NCBI GenBank assembly: GCA_944391155.1
Contig: CALXSO010000086.1
Span: 1-13,370 of the forward strand
DNA length: 13,370 bases
Direction of reading: 5' to 3'
Source: an uncultured Clostridia bacterium
Lineage (GTDB): Bacteria; Bacillota; Clostridia; TANB77; CAG-508
Shown: positions 1 through 7,234 of the stretch, in pieces
Position numbering within the stretch: the first letter of the stretch is position 1
How the letters are laid out: every line of letters starts with the position of its first letter
Position numbers and translations under genes: made by a program
The notes under the pieces: model-generated
The model's database searches: none
What the model was told of the DNA's origin: nothing
Seen by the model: the letters and a program-made list of their open reading frames with translations, nothing else

Positions 1-1
1 T

Positions 2-112
2 GGACAAGAAAAAATGGAGCTAATGGTAGATTTAAGTTTTCTGGTAATGTTAACGATGGCGAAAGGACATATAAGAAATAAGCAAAAAAATATAAGAAGT
101 TTAGTTGCATAA
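2..112 (+). CDS. C-terminal tail of an unidentified protein (partial, frame uncertain)
   Basis: The window opens inside what is probably a coding region. One frame runs open from base 2 to a TAA at 110-112 and ends in residues MAKGHIRNKQKNIRSLVA. A competing frame runs from base 1 to a TAA at 79-81 and ends in GRFKFSGNVNDGERTYKK. Both stops lie shortly before the terminator-like hairpin at 139-165, so a + strand gene ending here is plausible. I favour the longer frame, whose hydrophobic-then-basic C-terminus vaguely recalls transposase tails, but this is not a firm family match. It is clearly not dnaA, the usual neighbour of rpmH. Confidence 0.3.
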   Translation, partial: GQEKMELMVDLSFLVMLTMAKGHIRNKQKNIRSLVA

Positions 113-138
113 CAATGGTCAAAAAAATTATGTAAAGT

Positions 139-165
139 CACAATAGAGGTATTGTGCCCTTTTTT
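139..165 (+). terminator. Rho-independent terminator-like hairpin
   Basis: CACAATA (139-145) pairs perfectly with TATTGTG (150-156) around the 4-base loop GAGG. It is followed by CCC and six T residues (160-165) and preceded by A-rich sequence. This fits an intrinsic terminator for the gene ending near the left edge, insulating the rpmH operon. The stem is short and AT-rich, so strength is uncertain. Confidence 0.55.
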
Positions 166-290
166 GTTTGGAAATAATTACCAATAACAAAATGGGTCTA
201 AAAATATAAAATGTACATAAAAATCATCTTGTTTTGAAAAACAACTTTCAAAAAAAACGGCACAAACGAAAAAATTCATTAAAAAAATTC
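166..290. other. AT-rich spacer before the rpmH promoter
   Basis: No reading frame, DnaA box (TTATNCACA) or start of a divergent dnaA is visible here, although in many Firmicutes this is where oriC and dnaA would lie. Only A-rich sequence with a few homopolymer runs is seen. Confidence 0.5.
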
Positions 291-320
291 TTGACAAGGA
301 TATAATTTATACTGTATAAT
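291..320 (+). promoter_or_regulatory. Sigma-A promoter of the rpmH-rnpA-yidD-yidC-jag operon
   Basis: TTGACA (291-296) and TATAAT (315-320) are both perfect consensus hexamers with an 18-bp spacer. Transcription would start near 327, giving a leader of roughly 75 nt before the rpmH ATG at 403. Such strength fits a ribosomal protein gene. Confidence 0.9.
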
Positions 321-402
321 CGATATACTTGATATTTTGCGTAAGAGAATTTCAGAAATGAAATTTTTGAAATATAAACAAAGCAGTAGGAGGTGCGTTG
401 TA

Positions 403-537
403 ATGAAAAGAACTTTTCAACCTAAAAAAAGACAAGAAAAAAGAGAACATGGTTTTATGAAAAGAATGAAAACTAGATCAGGAAGAAATGTATTAAAAGC
501 AAGAAGAGCAAAAGGTAGAAAAAAATTAAGTGCTTAA
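403..537 (+). CDS. rpmH: 50S ribosomal protein L34
   Basis: A 44-residue, extremely basic protein of the large ribosomal subunit. The whole length is diagnostic: MKRTFQPKKRQ at the N-terminus, then HGFMKRM, then RSGRNVLKARRAKGRKKLSA at the end, matching the L34 family in length and order. The start is ATG 403, preceded by the Shine-Dalgarno sequence TAGGAGGTG (387-395). The frame is open further upstream, but that extension has no family similarity and overlaps the promoter-proximal leader. It is the first gene of the operon, directly downstream of a consensus promoter, and is followed by rnpA as in nearly all bacteria. A hairpin in the rpmH-rnpA spacer probably reduces readthrough, so that L34 is made in excess over RnpA. 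Confidence 0.97.
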   Translation: MKRTFQPKKRQEKREHGFMKRMKTRSGRNVLKARRAKGRKKLSA

Positions 538-550
538 ATGGTGCATGAAT

Positions 551-632
551 GAGAGATAAATTTTATTATATATTATTATGGTTTAGCTAATCGATGTAAT
601 ATATATCATAAAGTATCTCTCTATGATTTTTT
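551..632 (+). terminator. Long hairpin plus T-run between rpmH and rnpA (attenuator or processing site)
   Basis: GAGAGATA (551-558) is complementary to TATCTCTC (614-621). Inside this pair, the AT-rich segments TATATATTA (568-576) and TAATATATA (597-605) also pair, giving a long imperfect stem. Six T residues follow at 627-632. The arrangement resembles a partial terminator or an RNase processing hairpin that would set the ratio of L34 to downstream operon products. The role is inferred from position and structure only. Confidence 0.5.
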
Positions 633-665
633 CATTTATTTTTTGCTGTAAAAGAGGAAAAGATT

Positions 666-1016
666 GTGAAAAAAACTTTAATGTTGAAAAAAAATTATGA
701 ATTTAGAACAGTTTTATCAAGAGGAAAATTTTTTTCGGGTAATTATATAAATGCTTTTGTAATGGATAATCGAAAAAATTTTAATTTATTAGGACTTGCT
801 ATAAGTGTAAAAACTGCAAAATCCGTAAAAAGAAATAAAATAAAAAGATTAATTAGAGAAAATTATTATTTTTTCGAGGATAAGATAAAAACAGGAAAAA
901 GTATTGTTTTTTTGTGGAAAAAAGAAGCAATTGTTAAAGATATTAGTTTTAAAAAAATTAAGTTGGACATGGAAAAAATTTTTGATAAAGCTAATTTATT
1001 TGAAAACAGGAAATAG
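666..1016 (+). CDS. rnpA: Ribonuclease P protein component
   Basis: A 116-residue basic protein that binds RNase P RNA and assists 5' maturation of pre-tRNAs. The N-terminus has the family pattern LKKNYEFRTVLSRGKFF (residues 7-23). The signature RNR-type motif RNKIKRLIRE lies at about residues 56-65, within the conserved basic helix. Length is normal for the family. The start is GTG 666, chosen because GAGGA (654-658) lies 7 nt upstream; an internal ATG at 681 would remove conserved N-terminal residues and lacks such spacing. It sits in the standard place after rpmH, and yidD starts only 2 nt after its TAG stop, so the two are probably translationally coupled. Confidence 0.96.
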   Translation: MKKTLMLKKNYEFRTVLSRGKFFSGNYINAFVMDNRKNFNLLGLAISVKTAKSVKRNKIKRLIRENYYFFEDKIKTGKSIVFLWKKEAIVKDISFKKIKLDMEKIFDKANLFENRK

Positions 1017-1018
1017 TT

Positions 1019-1237
1019 ATGAAAAAAATACTTATTAGAATTATAAACTGGTACCAAAAATATATATCTAGTTATTTAACTAGTAAAAACATAAATTGCA
1101 AATATTATCCAACTTGTTCTGAATATACCAAACAAGCAATTGTGAAATATGGAGCATTAAAGGGAAGTATAATTGGTTGCTTTAGAATAATTCGTTGTAA
1201 TCCTTTTTCAAAAGGAGGGTATGATCCTCTAAAATAA
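1019..1237 (+). CDS. yidD: Membrane protein insertion efficiency factor YidD
   Basis: A 72-residue protein of the YidD family (Haemolytic domain, DUF37), a small membrane-associated factor that assists YidC-dependent insertion. The sequence shows the family core: an N-terminal amphipathic segment (KILIRIINWYQKYIS), CKYYPTCSEYTKQAI at about 27-41, then GCFRIIRCNPFSKGGYDPL to the end. The conserved cysteines are C27, C33, C54 and C60. The start ATG is 2 nt after the rnpA stop with no strong Shine-Dalgarno sequence of its own, so translation is probably coupled to rnpA. The next gene is yidC, its functional partner, 17 nt downstream. Confidence 0.95.
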   Translation: MKKILIRIINWYQKYISSYLTSKNINCKYYPTCSEYTKQAIVKYGALKGSIIGCFRIIRCNPFSKGGYDPLK

Positions 1238-1254
1238 AATCAGGAGGAATATAA

Positions 1255-2163
1255 ATGTTTAGTTTTTTTGCTAATATTTTTGGTTATTTATTGAATTTTA
1301 TTTACAATTTTGTTAGTAACTATGGTTTAGCAATGATTTTATTTACTTTAGTTATAAAAATTGTAATGTTACCATTATCAATAAAACAACAAAAAATGTT
1401 AAAAAAGAGTTCGAAATTGCAAGAAAAGATGAAAGTTTTGCAATTTAAATATAAAAATGATCCAGAAAAGTTGAATCAAGAGATGATGAATCTCTATAAA
1501 GAAGAAAAAATGAATCCATTTAGTGGATGTCTAAGTACAATAATTCAATTTATTCTATTAATTTCTATTTTTTATATGGTTCGTTGTCCATTAACATATA
1601 TGAAAAAGGTTGATACAAACTTTGTTAATTCTTATGTTCAACAGCTAAAAGATGATGGAAAAGAAGTAAGTGCAGCATATCCAGAGATTGATATTATTAG
1701 AGAATTAGATTATTTAAAAAATAAAAATCCTGATGATGAAACATTAAAAAATATGTCATTTAATATGAATTTCTTAGGATTGGACTTAAGTAAAATTCCA
1801 CAACAAAATTTAGGTGATTGGACAGTTTATATTATCCCAGTTTTATATATTTTATCAAGTTTTGTATCAATTAAGTTAACAACAAAAATGCAGTCAAAAG
1901 ATAAAAAAGAAAATCCAGTAATAGATATTACGGAAGAACCAGATAAAGAAGATAAAAAGCTTATAAAAGTCGATGAAACAAAGGAAGAAGAAGAATTTGA
2001 TGCTATGGAGCAAACTAATAAAATGATGTATTGGATGATGCCAATTATGTCAGTTTCAATTTCTTTGGTAGCACCATTAGGACTTGCGTTATATTGGTTA
2101 GTTAATAATATTACAATGATAATAGAAAGACTTGTTTTAAATAAAATAATAAAAGATGATTAA
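1255..2163 (+). CDS. yidC: Membrane protein insertase YidC (SpoIIIJ type)
   Basis: A 302-residue inner-membrane insertase of the YidC/Oxa1/Alb3 family, which inserts small membrane proteins alone or with SecYEG. Hydrophobic segments lie at about 15-41, 93-116, 189-210 and 257-290 (the last probably two spans), matching the five-span Gram-positive core. A conserved positively charged helical hairpin (45-88, with MNPFSGCLSTIIQ after it) separates the first two. The position that is usually Arg in the hydrophilic groove appears to be Lys35 (LVIKIVMLPL), a conservative change. No lipobox cysteine is visible at the N-terminus, unlike many Gram-positive homologues. A strongly charged, acid-rich cytoplasmic loop (about 214-250, including KEEEEFDAMEQ) lies between spans 3 and 4. 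The start ATG has AGGAGG (1242-1247) 7 nt upstream. It sits between yidD and jag, as in most Firmicutes. Confidence 0.95.
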   Translation: MFSFFANIFGYLLNFIYNFVSNYGLAMILFTLVIKIVMLPLSIKQQKMLKKSSKLQEKMKVLQFKYKNDPEKLNQEMMNLYKEEKMNPFSGCLSTIIQFILLISIFYMVRCPLTYMKKVDTNFVNSYVQQLKDDGKEVSAAYPEIDIIRELDYLKNKNPDDETLKNMSFNMNFLGLDLSKIPQQNLGDWTVYIIPVLYILSSFVSIKLTTKMQSKDKKENPVIDITEEPDKEDKKLIKVDETKEEEEFDAMEQTNKMMYWMMPIMSVSISLVAPLGLALYWLVNNITMIIERLVLNKIIKDD

Positions 2164-2187
2164 TGATTGTAGAAAGGAAGGACAAAT

Positions 2188-2886
2188 ATGTCTAAATCAA
2201 TTATTTCAGAAGGTAATACTACAAATCATGCTATTGAAAATGGGCTTAAAGAGTTAAATGTTACTAGAGACATGGTAGATATAAAAGTTTTAGAGGAAGA
2301 AAAAAGAAGTTTCTTTAGTATTTTAGCACCAAGAGTTGTTAAGGTTCAATTAACAATTAAAGAAGATATGCAAGAAGATAAAGGAGCAAAAAAGACAAAA
2401 ACAAAAATTGAGAAATTGTCTACGGAAGAACAGGATTTGGCTTATAGAAATATTGATGAATTTTTAAAACAATTTATTAAAAATCTTCCAGAAGGTATAG
2501 AATACTCTATTGAAAAAAGTGAAACAGATATGAAAGTTTCTTTAAACAATCAGGATTTAGGATATTTAATAGGATATAGGGGAGAAACGCTTTATGCTTT
2601 GCAAAATATAATTTCCTCAATTGCAAGTAAGGGAATTGAACATAGAGTAAGAGTTATTTTGGATATAGAAGGATATAAAAATAAAAGAGAAAAAACATTG
2701 CAAGACTTAGCTGATAAAGTTGCTAGAAAGGTTGTAAAAACTAAAAAATCTGTAACTTTGGAGCCAATGAAAGCATATGAAAGAAAGATAATACATAGTC
2801 ATTTACAAGATAGTCAAAAGGTTCAAACTAAGAGTATTGGAGAAGAACCTAATAGAAGGATAGTTATTTCTTTAAAAAATAATTAA
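2188..2886 (+). CDS. jag: Jag/KhpB RNA-binding protein (Jag_N-KH-R3H)
   Basis: A 232-residue cytoplasmic RNA-binding protein normally encoded next to yidC/spoIIIJ and linked in other Firmicutes to cell division and envelope control. Domain order is canonical. A Jag_N domain covers about 2-56. A charged linker follows (60-80). A KH domain has its GxxG loop at GYRG (129-132) within YLIGYRGETLYALQ. A C-terminal R3H domain spans about 155-230, with the R-x3-H signature in ERKIIH (R199, H203) and the conserved ending GEEPNRRIVI. In Jag_N the usual glycine-rich KGLFGLG-like turn reads RSFFSILAPRV, a divergent version. The start ATG 2188 is preceded by AAAGGAAGG. It is the last gene of the rpmH operon, followed by a long imperfect hairpin. 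Confidence 0.93.
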   Translation: MSKSIISEGNTTNHAIENGLKELNVTRDMVDIKVLEEEKRSFFSILAPRVVKVQLTIKEDMQEDKGAKKTKTKIEKLSTEEQDLAYRNIDEFLKQFIKNLPEGIEYSIEKSETDMKVSLNNQDLGYLIGYRGETLYALQNIISSIASKGIEHRVRVILDIEGYKNKREKTLQDLADKVARKVVKTKKSVTLEPMKAYERKIIHSHLQDSQKVQTKSIGEEPNRRIVISLKNN

Positions 2887-2904
2887 TTATATATAAAAAT
2901 CGGA

Positions 2905-2957
2905 GGTCAAAGGTCGGATTTTACAAAAGTAAAAAATAAATCTGTCTTTGGCTTTTT
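2905..2957 (+). terminator. Imperfect long hairpin with T-run after jag
   Basis: GGTCAAAGGTCGGATTT (2905-2921) pairs imperfectly, with G-T wobbles and a few mismatches, with AAATCTGTCTTTGG (2938-2951), and is followed by CTTTTTG. This is consistent with an intrinsic terminator closing the rpmH-jag operon 20-70 nt after the jag stop. The mismatches reduce confidence. It directly abuts a 20-nt segment shared with the dispersed repeat at the right end of the window. Confidence 0.45.
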
Positions 2958-2959
2958 GT

Positions 2960-2979
2960 TATTGTATAGGAAATAATAT
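2960..2979 (+). repeat. Short copy of dispersed-repeat end
   Basis: TATTGTATAGGAAATAATAT at 2960-2979 matches 19 of 20 positions of the reverse complement of 13351-13370. The core TATTGTATAG also occurs at 8127-8136 in the other repeat copy. It looks like a fragment, or one end, of the same dispersed repeat family, lying in the jag-mnmE spacer. Confidence 0.5.
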
Positions 2980-3016
2980 TTTATAGAAAAATATGAAAAA
3001 ATGGGAGGAAAAAAAT

Positions 3017-4391
3017 ATGGAGGTTATTGCGTCAATTTCAACAGCACCACGGAATTGGTGGTATTGGAATAATAAGAATGAGTGGAAAAGAATGTTTTGA
3101 TGTTTTAGAGAAAATTTTTGTTCCTAAAAATTATAAAAAAATAGAAGAAATTCCTGGATATACTATGAAATATGGGCATATTATTCAAAATGGTGAAATC
3201 GTAGATGAAGTTTTAGTGTCATATTTTAAGGCACCTAAAAGCTATACTGCTGAAAATATGTGTGAAATTAATTCACATGGAGGAATGGTCATCTTAAGAA
3301 AAATATTGGAATTATGCCTTTCTAATGGTGCTGTTTTAGCTGAACCTGGAGAATTTACAAAGAGAGCTTTTTTAAATGGTAGAATAGATTTATTACAGGC
3401 AGAATCTGTTATTGATATTATAAATAGTAAGTCTGAAAAAGAGGCAAAAGCTAGTATTAAGCAGTTAGAAGGTGTACTATCAAAAAAAATTAGAGAAATT
3501 AAGCAATTGATAATGGATGAAATGGTTAATGTTGAAGTATCAATAGATTATCCAGAATACGATGTGGAAGAAGTAACGAACAATCAATTGTTAGAAATGT
3601 TAAGTAAGGTATATGACTTATTAAAAAAATTAGAAAGAAGTTTTGATGATGGAAAATTACTTAGGGAAGGAATAAAAACAGCGATTATAGGTAGACCTAA
3701 TGCTGGTAAATCATCATTGTTAAATGCTATTTTAAAAGAAGATAGAGCTATAGTTACTGAGTTTGAAGGTACAACTCGTGATACTATCGAGGAATTTATT
3801 ACTATTTCTGGTATTCCTCTAAAGCTAATAGATACAGCAGGAATAAGAAAAAATGCAAAAGATGAAGTAGAAAAGATAGGAATAGCTAAATCAAAGGAAA
3901 TAGCAAATGAAGCAGATTTAGTCATTGCAATATTTGATGCAAGTAAAGATTTAACAGAGGAAGATATTCAAATATTAGATATTATAAAAAATAAAAAATC
4001 AATAATAATATTAAATAAAATAGATTTAGATGTTAAACTACATGAAAATGATGAAAGATTAACAAGAGTTTCATCAAATATTGTTAAAATTTCAGCTTTG
4101 AATTCTTTAGGAATAGAAAAAATATATGGTGTAATAGAAAAAATGTTTAATTTTAATGATATTAATCTAGATAATGAGGTCATGATTACAAATGTAAGGC
4201 AAAAAAATTTAATTACACAGGCTATAGATGAGGTTATTAAAGCAAAAGAAACTATTGAATCAGGAATGCCACTTGATATTGTATCTATTTTTATAAGAGA
4301 AATCCTAGAAAATTTATCAAAAATTACAGGTGAAGTTGTTACTGATGATATAATTGATGAAATTTTTTCTAAATTTTGTTTAGGAAAATAA
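3017..4391 (+). CDS. mnmE: tRNA modification GTPase MnmE, with an apparent +1 frameshift near the N-terminus
   Basis: MnmE pairs with MnmG to build the carboxymethylaminomethyl (or aminomethyl) group on U34 of certain tRNAs. The natural start is ATG 3017, with GGGAGG (3003-3008) upstream, encoding MEVIASISTAP, the family N-terminus. Immediately after, one base near 3050 appears inserted; beyond it the frame continues as GIGGIGIIRMSG and stays intact to the stop. Read literally from 3017, translation stops at TGA 3098-3100. With the extra base removed the protein is 457 residues, normal for the family. It has the folate-binding N-domain, P-loop GRPNAGKS (225-232), GTTRD (251-255), DTAG (272-275), NKID (333-336) and the C-terminal FCLGK with its conserved Cys454. 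A TTG at 3027 could start the main frame but would replace conserved N-terminal residues. Sequencing error is the simplest explanation. Confidence 0.9.
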
Positions 4392-4584
4392 TTTAAAAAA
4401 ATTTTTTATTTTTGCATTATTAAAATGAGCTTTTAAAATCAAAAATAAGACAAATAAATTTAATTGATATATAATTTGTCAAATGAAATACAAAAAAAGA
4501 AATAAAAAGAAAATAAAAGCAAATTTGGCTATTTAAAAAATAAAGTTAAAAGGTATTTTCATTTTAGATTAATTTTTTGAAAAG

Positions 4585-4654
4585 TTATTCACAGTTTGTA
4601 AAATATTTTTAAATTTATTCACAGTTTAAAATTTTTAAAAAAATTTTATTCACA
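4585..4654 (+). promoter_or_regulatory. Cluster of three DnaA-box-like 9-mers
   Basis: Three identical TTATTCACA sites in direct orientation begin at 4585, 4615 and 4646. The sequence differs from the high-affinity consensus TTATCCACA by one base at its variable position. The near-constant helical spacing argues against chance occurrence in AT-rich DNA. Confidence 0.55.
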
Positions 4655-5218
4655 TTTAAGATAAAAAATTTTTTTAAAAATTTTCTAAAGAAATATAAAA
4701 TTTAAGAAATTTTTTAAAATACTTATTTATTAGATTTTGAAATGCAATCTATAGCGTAATTTTTAAATAAAGTTATTTTTAGTTAAAAATTTTTTAAGAT
4801 TAATAGTTAAATAGTGTCAACGGTAGTTTTTAACTTATTAACTAATGAATTAAATTACTTGAATAATTAGATGGAAACAGATTAAAAATATTGTATTAAC
4901 TATAAAAATAATCGTCAAAATTCGACTTTTTTCGCAAAAACGATTTTGTAAAAAATACATGTCGATAAAAGTAAATGTTCGCTAAATAAAAATAAAAAAT
5001 GTCTAAAAACTGTGGAAAACCATGGGTTTGCAGAGATTTTTTAAAGCTAAATTTTACCCAAATAAACATAACATAATATAGTTATATAAACCCATACTTG
5101 AAGTGCAAAAAATGTCGAAATTTGTCAAAATTCTGAATTAAGGTTAACTGTAAGGTAGTATATAGATGGAAAATATTTACAGTAGCATATAAACCTATTG
5201 GTTAAATTAATTTTAGAA

Positions 5219-5256
5219 AGTGTTTCTAAACACTGTTTTCTGTTTCATATGAAGGT
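5219..5256. promoter_or_regulatory. Near-palindromic sites upstream of mnmG
   Basis: AGTGTTT (5219-5225) and AAACACT (5228-5234) form a 7-bp inverted repeat around CT. It is followed at 5241-5256 by TGTTTCATATGAAGGT, whose left half equals the left half of the ParB site parS (consensus TGTTTCACGTGAAACA; 11 of 16 positions match). The parS centre CG is TA here, so ParB binding is doubtful. An operator or a weak terminator hairpin upstream of mnmG is equally possible. Confidence 0.25.
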
Positions 5257-5308
5257 ATGAAAGGTAAAAAAATATGTTATAGCAAATATAGAAAGAAGGG
5301 TATTAGAA

Positions 5309-7186
5309 ATGAGTTATTTAGCAGGAGATTATGATATAGCAGTAATTGGTGCAGGACATGCAGGATGTGAAGCTGGATTAGCAGCAGCTAGATTAGGGAT
5401 GAAAACATTAATTTTTTCAATTAGTTTAGAAAATGTGGCAAACATGCCATGTAATCCTCATATTGGAGGAAGTTCGAAAGGTCATTTAGTAAGAGAAATA
5501 GATGCACTTGGGGGAGAAATGGGGAAAAATATTGACAAGACAATGATCCAAATAAAAATGCTTAATACCTCAAAAGGACCAGCAGTACATTCTCTAAGAG
5601 CACAGGCTGATAGAAAAAAATATCAAGCAGAGATGAAACATACTTTAGAAAAACAAGAGAATCTTGAATTAAAACAGGGAGAAATTGTGGATATTAGGGT
5701 AGAAAATGGTAAGGTAACTGCAATAGAGACAAGTTTAGGGGCCATATATACTGTTAAGAGTATAATTGTAGCAACCGGAACATATCTAAAGGGAAAAATA
5801 TTCATAGGAGATTTTTCTCAAGAAAGTGGACCAGATGGAGTAGCTGCTGCAAATAAGTTATCAGAATCCTTAAAAAAACTAGGCATTGACTTAGTAAGAT
5901 TTAAAACAGGGACACCAGCTAGAATTAATAGAAGAAGTATTGATTTTTCTAAGATGGAAGTACAAAAAGGCGATGAAAAAATAGTTCCATTTTCTTTTGA
6001 AGATGAAGTTAAAGAATTTGATCAAGTAGATTGTTATTTAACATATACTAATGAAAAGACTCATGAAATAATTCGTCAAAATTTACATAGATCACCGTTG
6101 TATTCTGGAATGATAGAAGGTACTGGTCCAAGATATTGTCCATCAATAGAAGATAAAGTAGTGCGTTTTGCTGATAAACCAAGACATCAAGCATTTGTTG
6201 AACCGGTTGGTTTAGATACAGAAGAGATGTATATTCAAGGAATGAGTTCATCTTTGCCGGAAGATGTACAGATAGCTTTATATCATACAATTCCAGGATT
6301 AGAAAAGGCCGAATTTACTAGACCAGCATATGCAATAGAGTATGATTGTATAAATCCTTCAAATTTAAAACTTTCTTTAGAATATAAAGGAATTGACGGA
6401 TTATTTATGGCTGGTCAAATAAATGGAACTTCAGGGTATGAAGAAGCAGCATGTCAAGGATTAATTGCAGGTATAAATGCTACACGAAAAATACAGGGAA
6501 AAGATCCAATTATTTTAGATAGAACACAAGCATATATAGGAGTATTAATTGATGATATTGTTACAAAAGGAACAAATGAGCCATACAGGATGATGACTTC
6601 TCGTGCAGAATATAGGCTTCTTTTGCGTCAAGATAATGCTGATTTGCGATTAACTGAGATTGGGCATGAGATAGGACTTATTTCAGACAAAAGATATGGA
6701 AAGTTTGTGGAAAAAAGAGAAAATATTCACAAAGAAATTGAAAGATTAAAGCAAACAATTGTAAAACCAACAGAAGAGGTTAATAATTTGCTTATAAAAT
6801 GTGGAACAACACCATTAACAACAGGTACAAAGATGGCTGAACTATTAAAAAGAACAGAATTAAATTATGAAAAATTAAAAGAGATTGATAAAGATAGACC
6901 AATATTGACAGAACAAGAAAAAGAAGAAGTAGAGATTCAAGTGAAATATGAGGGATATATAAAAATGCAAGAAGCTCAAGTTGAAAAATTTAAAAAATTA
7001 GAAACTAAATTATTACCAGAAGATATAGATTATTCAAAGGTAGAGGGAATTAGTTTAGAAGCAAGACAAAAACTAAATAAACTAAAACCACGCTCAATAG
7101 GCCAAGCATCAAGAATTTCAGGGGTTTCACCAGCAGATATATCAGTTTTACTTATTTATATGCAGATGAAAAAAGAAGGAAAATAA
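5309..7186 (+). CDS. mnmG: tRNA uridine-5-carboxymethylaminomethyl modification enzyme MnmG
   Basis: FAD-dependent partner of MnmE in modification of tRNA wobble U34. At 625 residues it has the normal family length. The FAD dinucleotide-binding motif GAGHAG is at residues 14-19 (AVIGAGHAGCEA). Next come NMPCNPHIGG with Cys48, then GPAVHSLRAQADRKKY (90-105), and GPRYCPSIEDK containing Cys277. These two cysteines correspond to the functionally important pair Cys47 and Cys277 of the E. coli enzyme. GTSGYEEAACQG follows, and the helical C-terminal domain ends with KPRSIGQASRISGVSPADISVLLIYM, the MnmE-interacting region in homologues. Start ATG 5309 is preceded by GAAAGAAGGG (5291-5300). It follows the gap after mnmE and is followed 48 nt later by rsmG, the usual order. 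Confidence 0.97.
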   Translation: MSYLAGDYDIAVIGAGHAGCEAGLAAARLGMKTLIFSISLENVANMPCNPHIGGSSKGHLVREIDALGGEMGKNIDKTMIQIKMLNTSKGPAVHSLRAQADRKKYQAEMKHTLEKQENLELKQGEIVDIRVENGKVTAIETSLGAIYTVKSIIVATGTYLKGKIFIGDFSQESGPDGVAAANKLSESLKKLGIDLVRFKTGTPARINRRSIDFSKMEVQKGDEKIVPFSFEDEVKEFDQVDCYLTYTNEKTHEIIRQNLHRSPLYSGMIEGTGPRYCPSIEDKVVRFADKPRHQAFVEPVGLDTEEMYIQGMSSSLPEDVQIALYHTIPGLEKAEFTRPAYAIEYDCINPSNLKLSLEYKGIDGLFMAGQINGTSGYEEAACQGLIAGINATRKIQGKDPIILDRTQAYIGVLIDDIVTKGTNEPYRMMTSRAEYRLLLRQDNADLRLTEIGHEIGLISDKRYGKFVEKRENIHKEIERLKQTIVKPTEEVNNLLIKCGTTPLTTGTKMAELLKRTELNYEKLKEIDKDRPILTEQEKEEVEIQVKYEGYIKMQEAQVEKFKKLETKLLPEDIDYSKVEGISLEARQKLNKLKPRSIGQASRISGVSPADISVLLIYMQMKKEGK

Positions 7187-7234
7187 TATTAATATTTAAA
7201 AATACTAAAATAATTAAGAAAGTTGGGAAGAAAA

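Larger units (their letters stand above)
4392..5308. other. 917-nt gene-free AT-rich gap with DnaA-box-like sites: candidate replication origin
   Basis: No coding frame is visible. Three same-strand TTATTCACA sites lie at 4585-4593, 4615-4623 and 4646-4654, spaced 30 and 31 nt, about three helical turns apart. The first two extend to TTATTCACAGTTT. A reverse-strand TTTTCCACA lies at 5011-5019 (TGTGGAAAA). All four fit the DnaA-box pattern TTWTNCACA. Flanking DNA is almost pure A/T with long A and T runs, suitable for duplex opening. The block rpmH-mnmE-mnmG-rsmG-parAB is origin-linked in many bacteria, and oriC next to mnmG is known in enterobacteria. Against it: rpmH to mnmE would then be transcribed toward the origin, and no dnaA is visible. 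Alternatives are a DnaA-regulated site or the mnmG leader. Confidence 0.45.

Noticed and set aside
1..402. Divergent dnaA upstream of rpmH
   Set aside because: The minus strand has no open frame or DnaA-like sequence here.
665..673. DnaA-box-like TGTGAAAAA (reverse strand) at the start of rnpA
   Set aside because: It is a single isolated match overlapping the GTG start and a lysine run, so chance similarity is the better explanation.
3027..3050. TTG 3027 as the true start of mnmE
   Set aside because: It would replace the conserved N-terminus that is encoded perfectly in the neighbouring frame from ATG 3017, and GGAGG at 3019-3023 is too close (3 nt) to act well for it.
3040..3060. Programmed ribosomal frameshift in mnmE
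   Set aside because: No slippery heptamer, stop codon at the shift point or stimulatory structure is visible, and MnmE is not known to use frameshifting.
5017..5095. Small hairpin AAACC/GGTTT and distant inverted repeat ATGGGTTT/AAACCCAT as a riboswitch
   Set aside because: The stems are short, no known riboswitch consensus is matched, and the distance to mnmG is over 200 nt.
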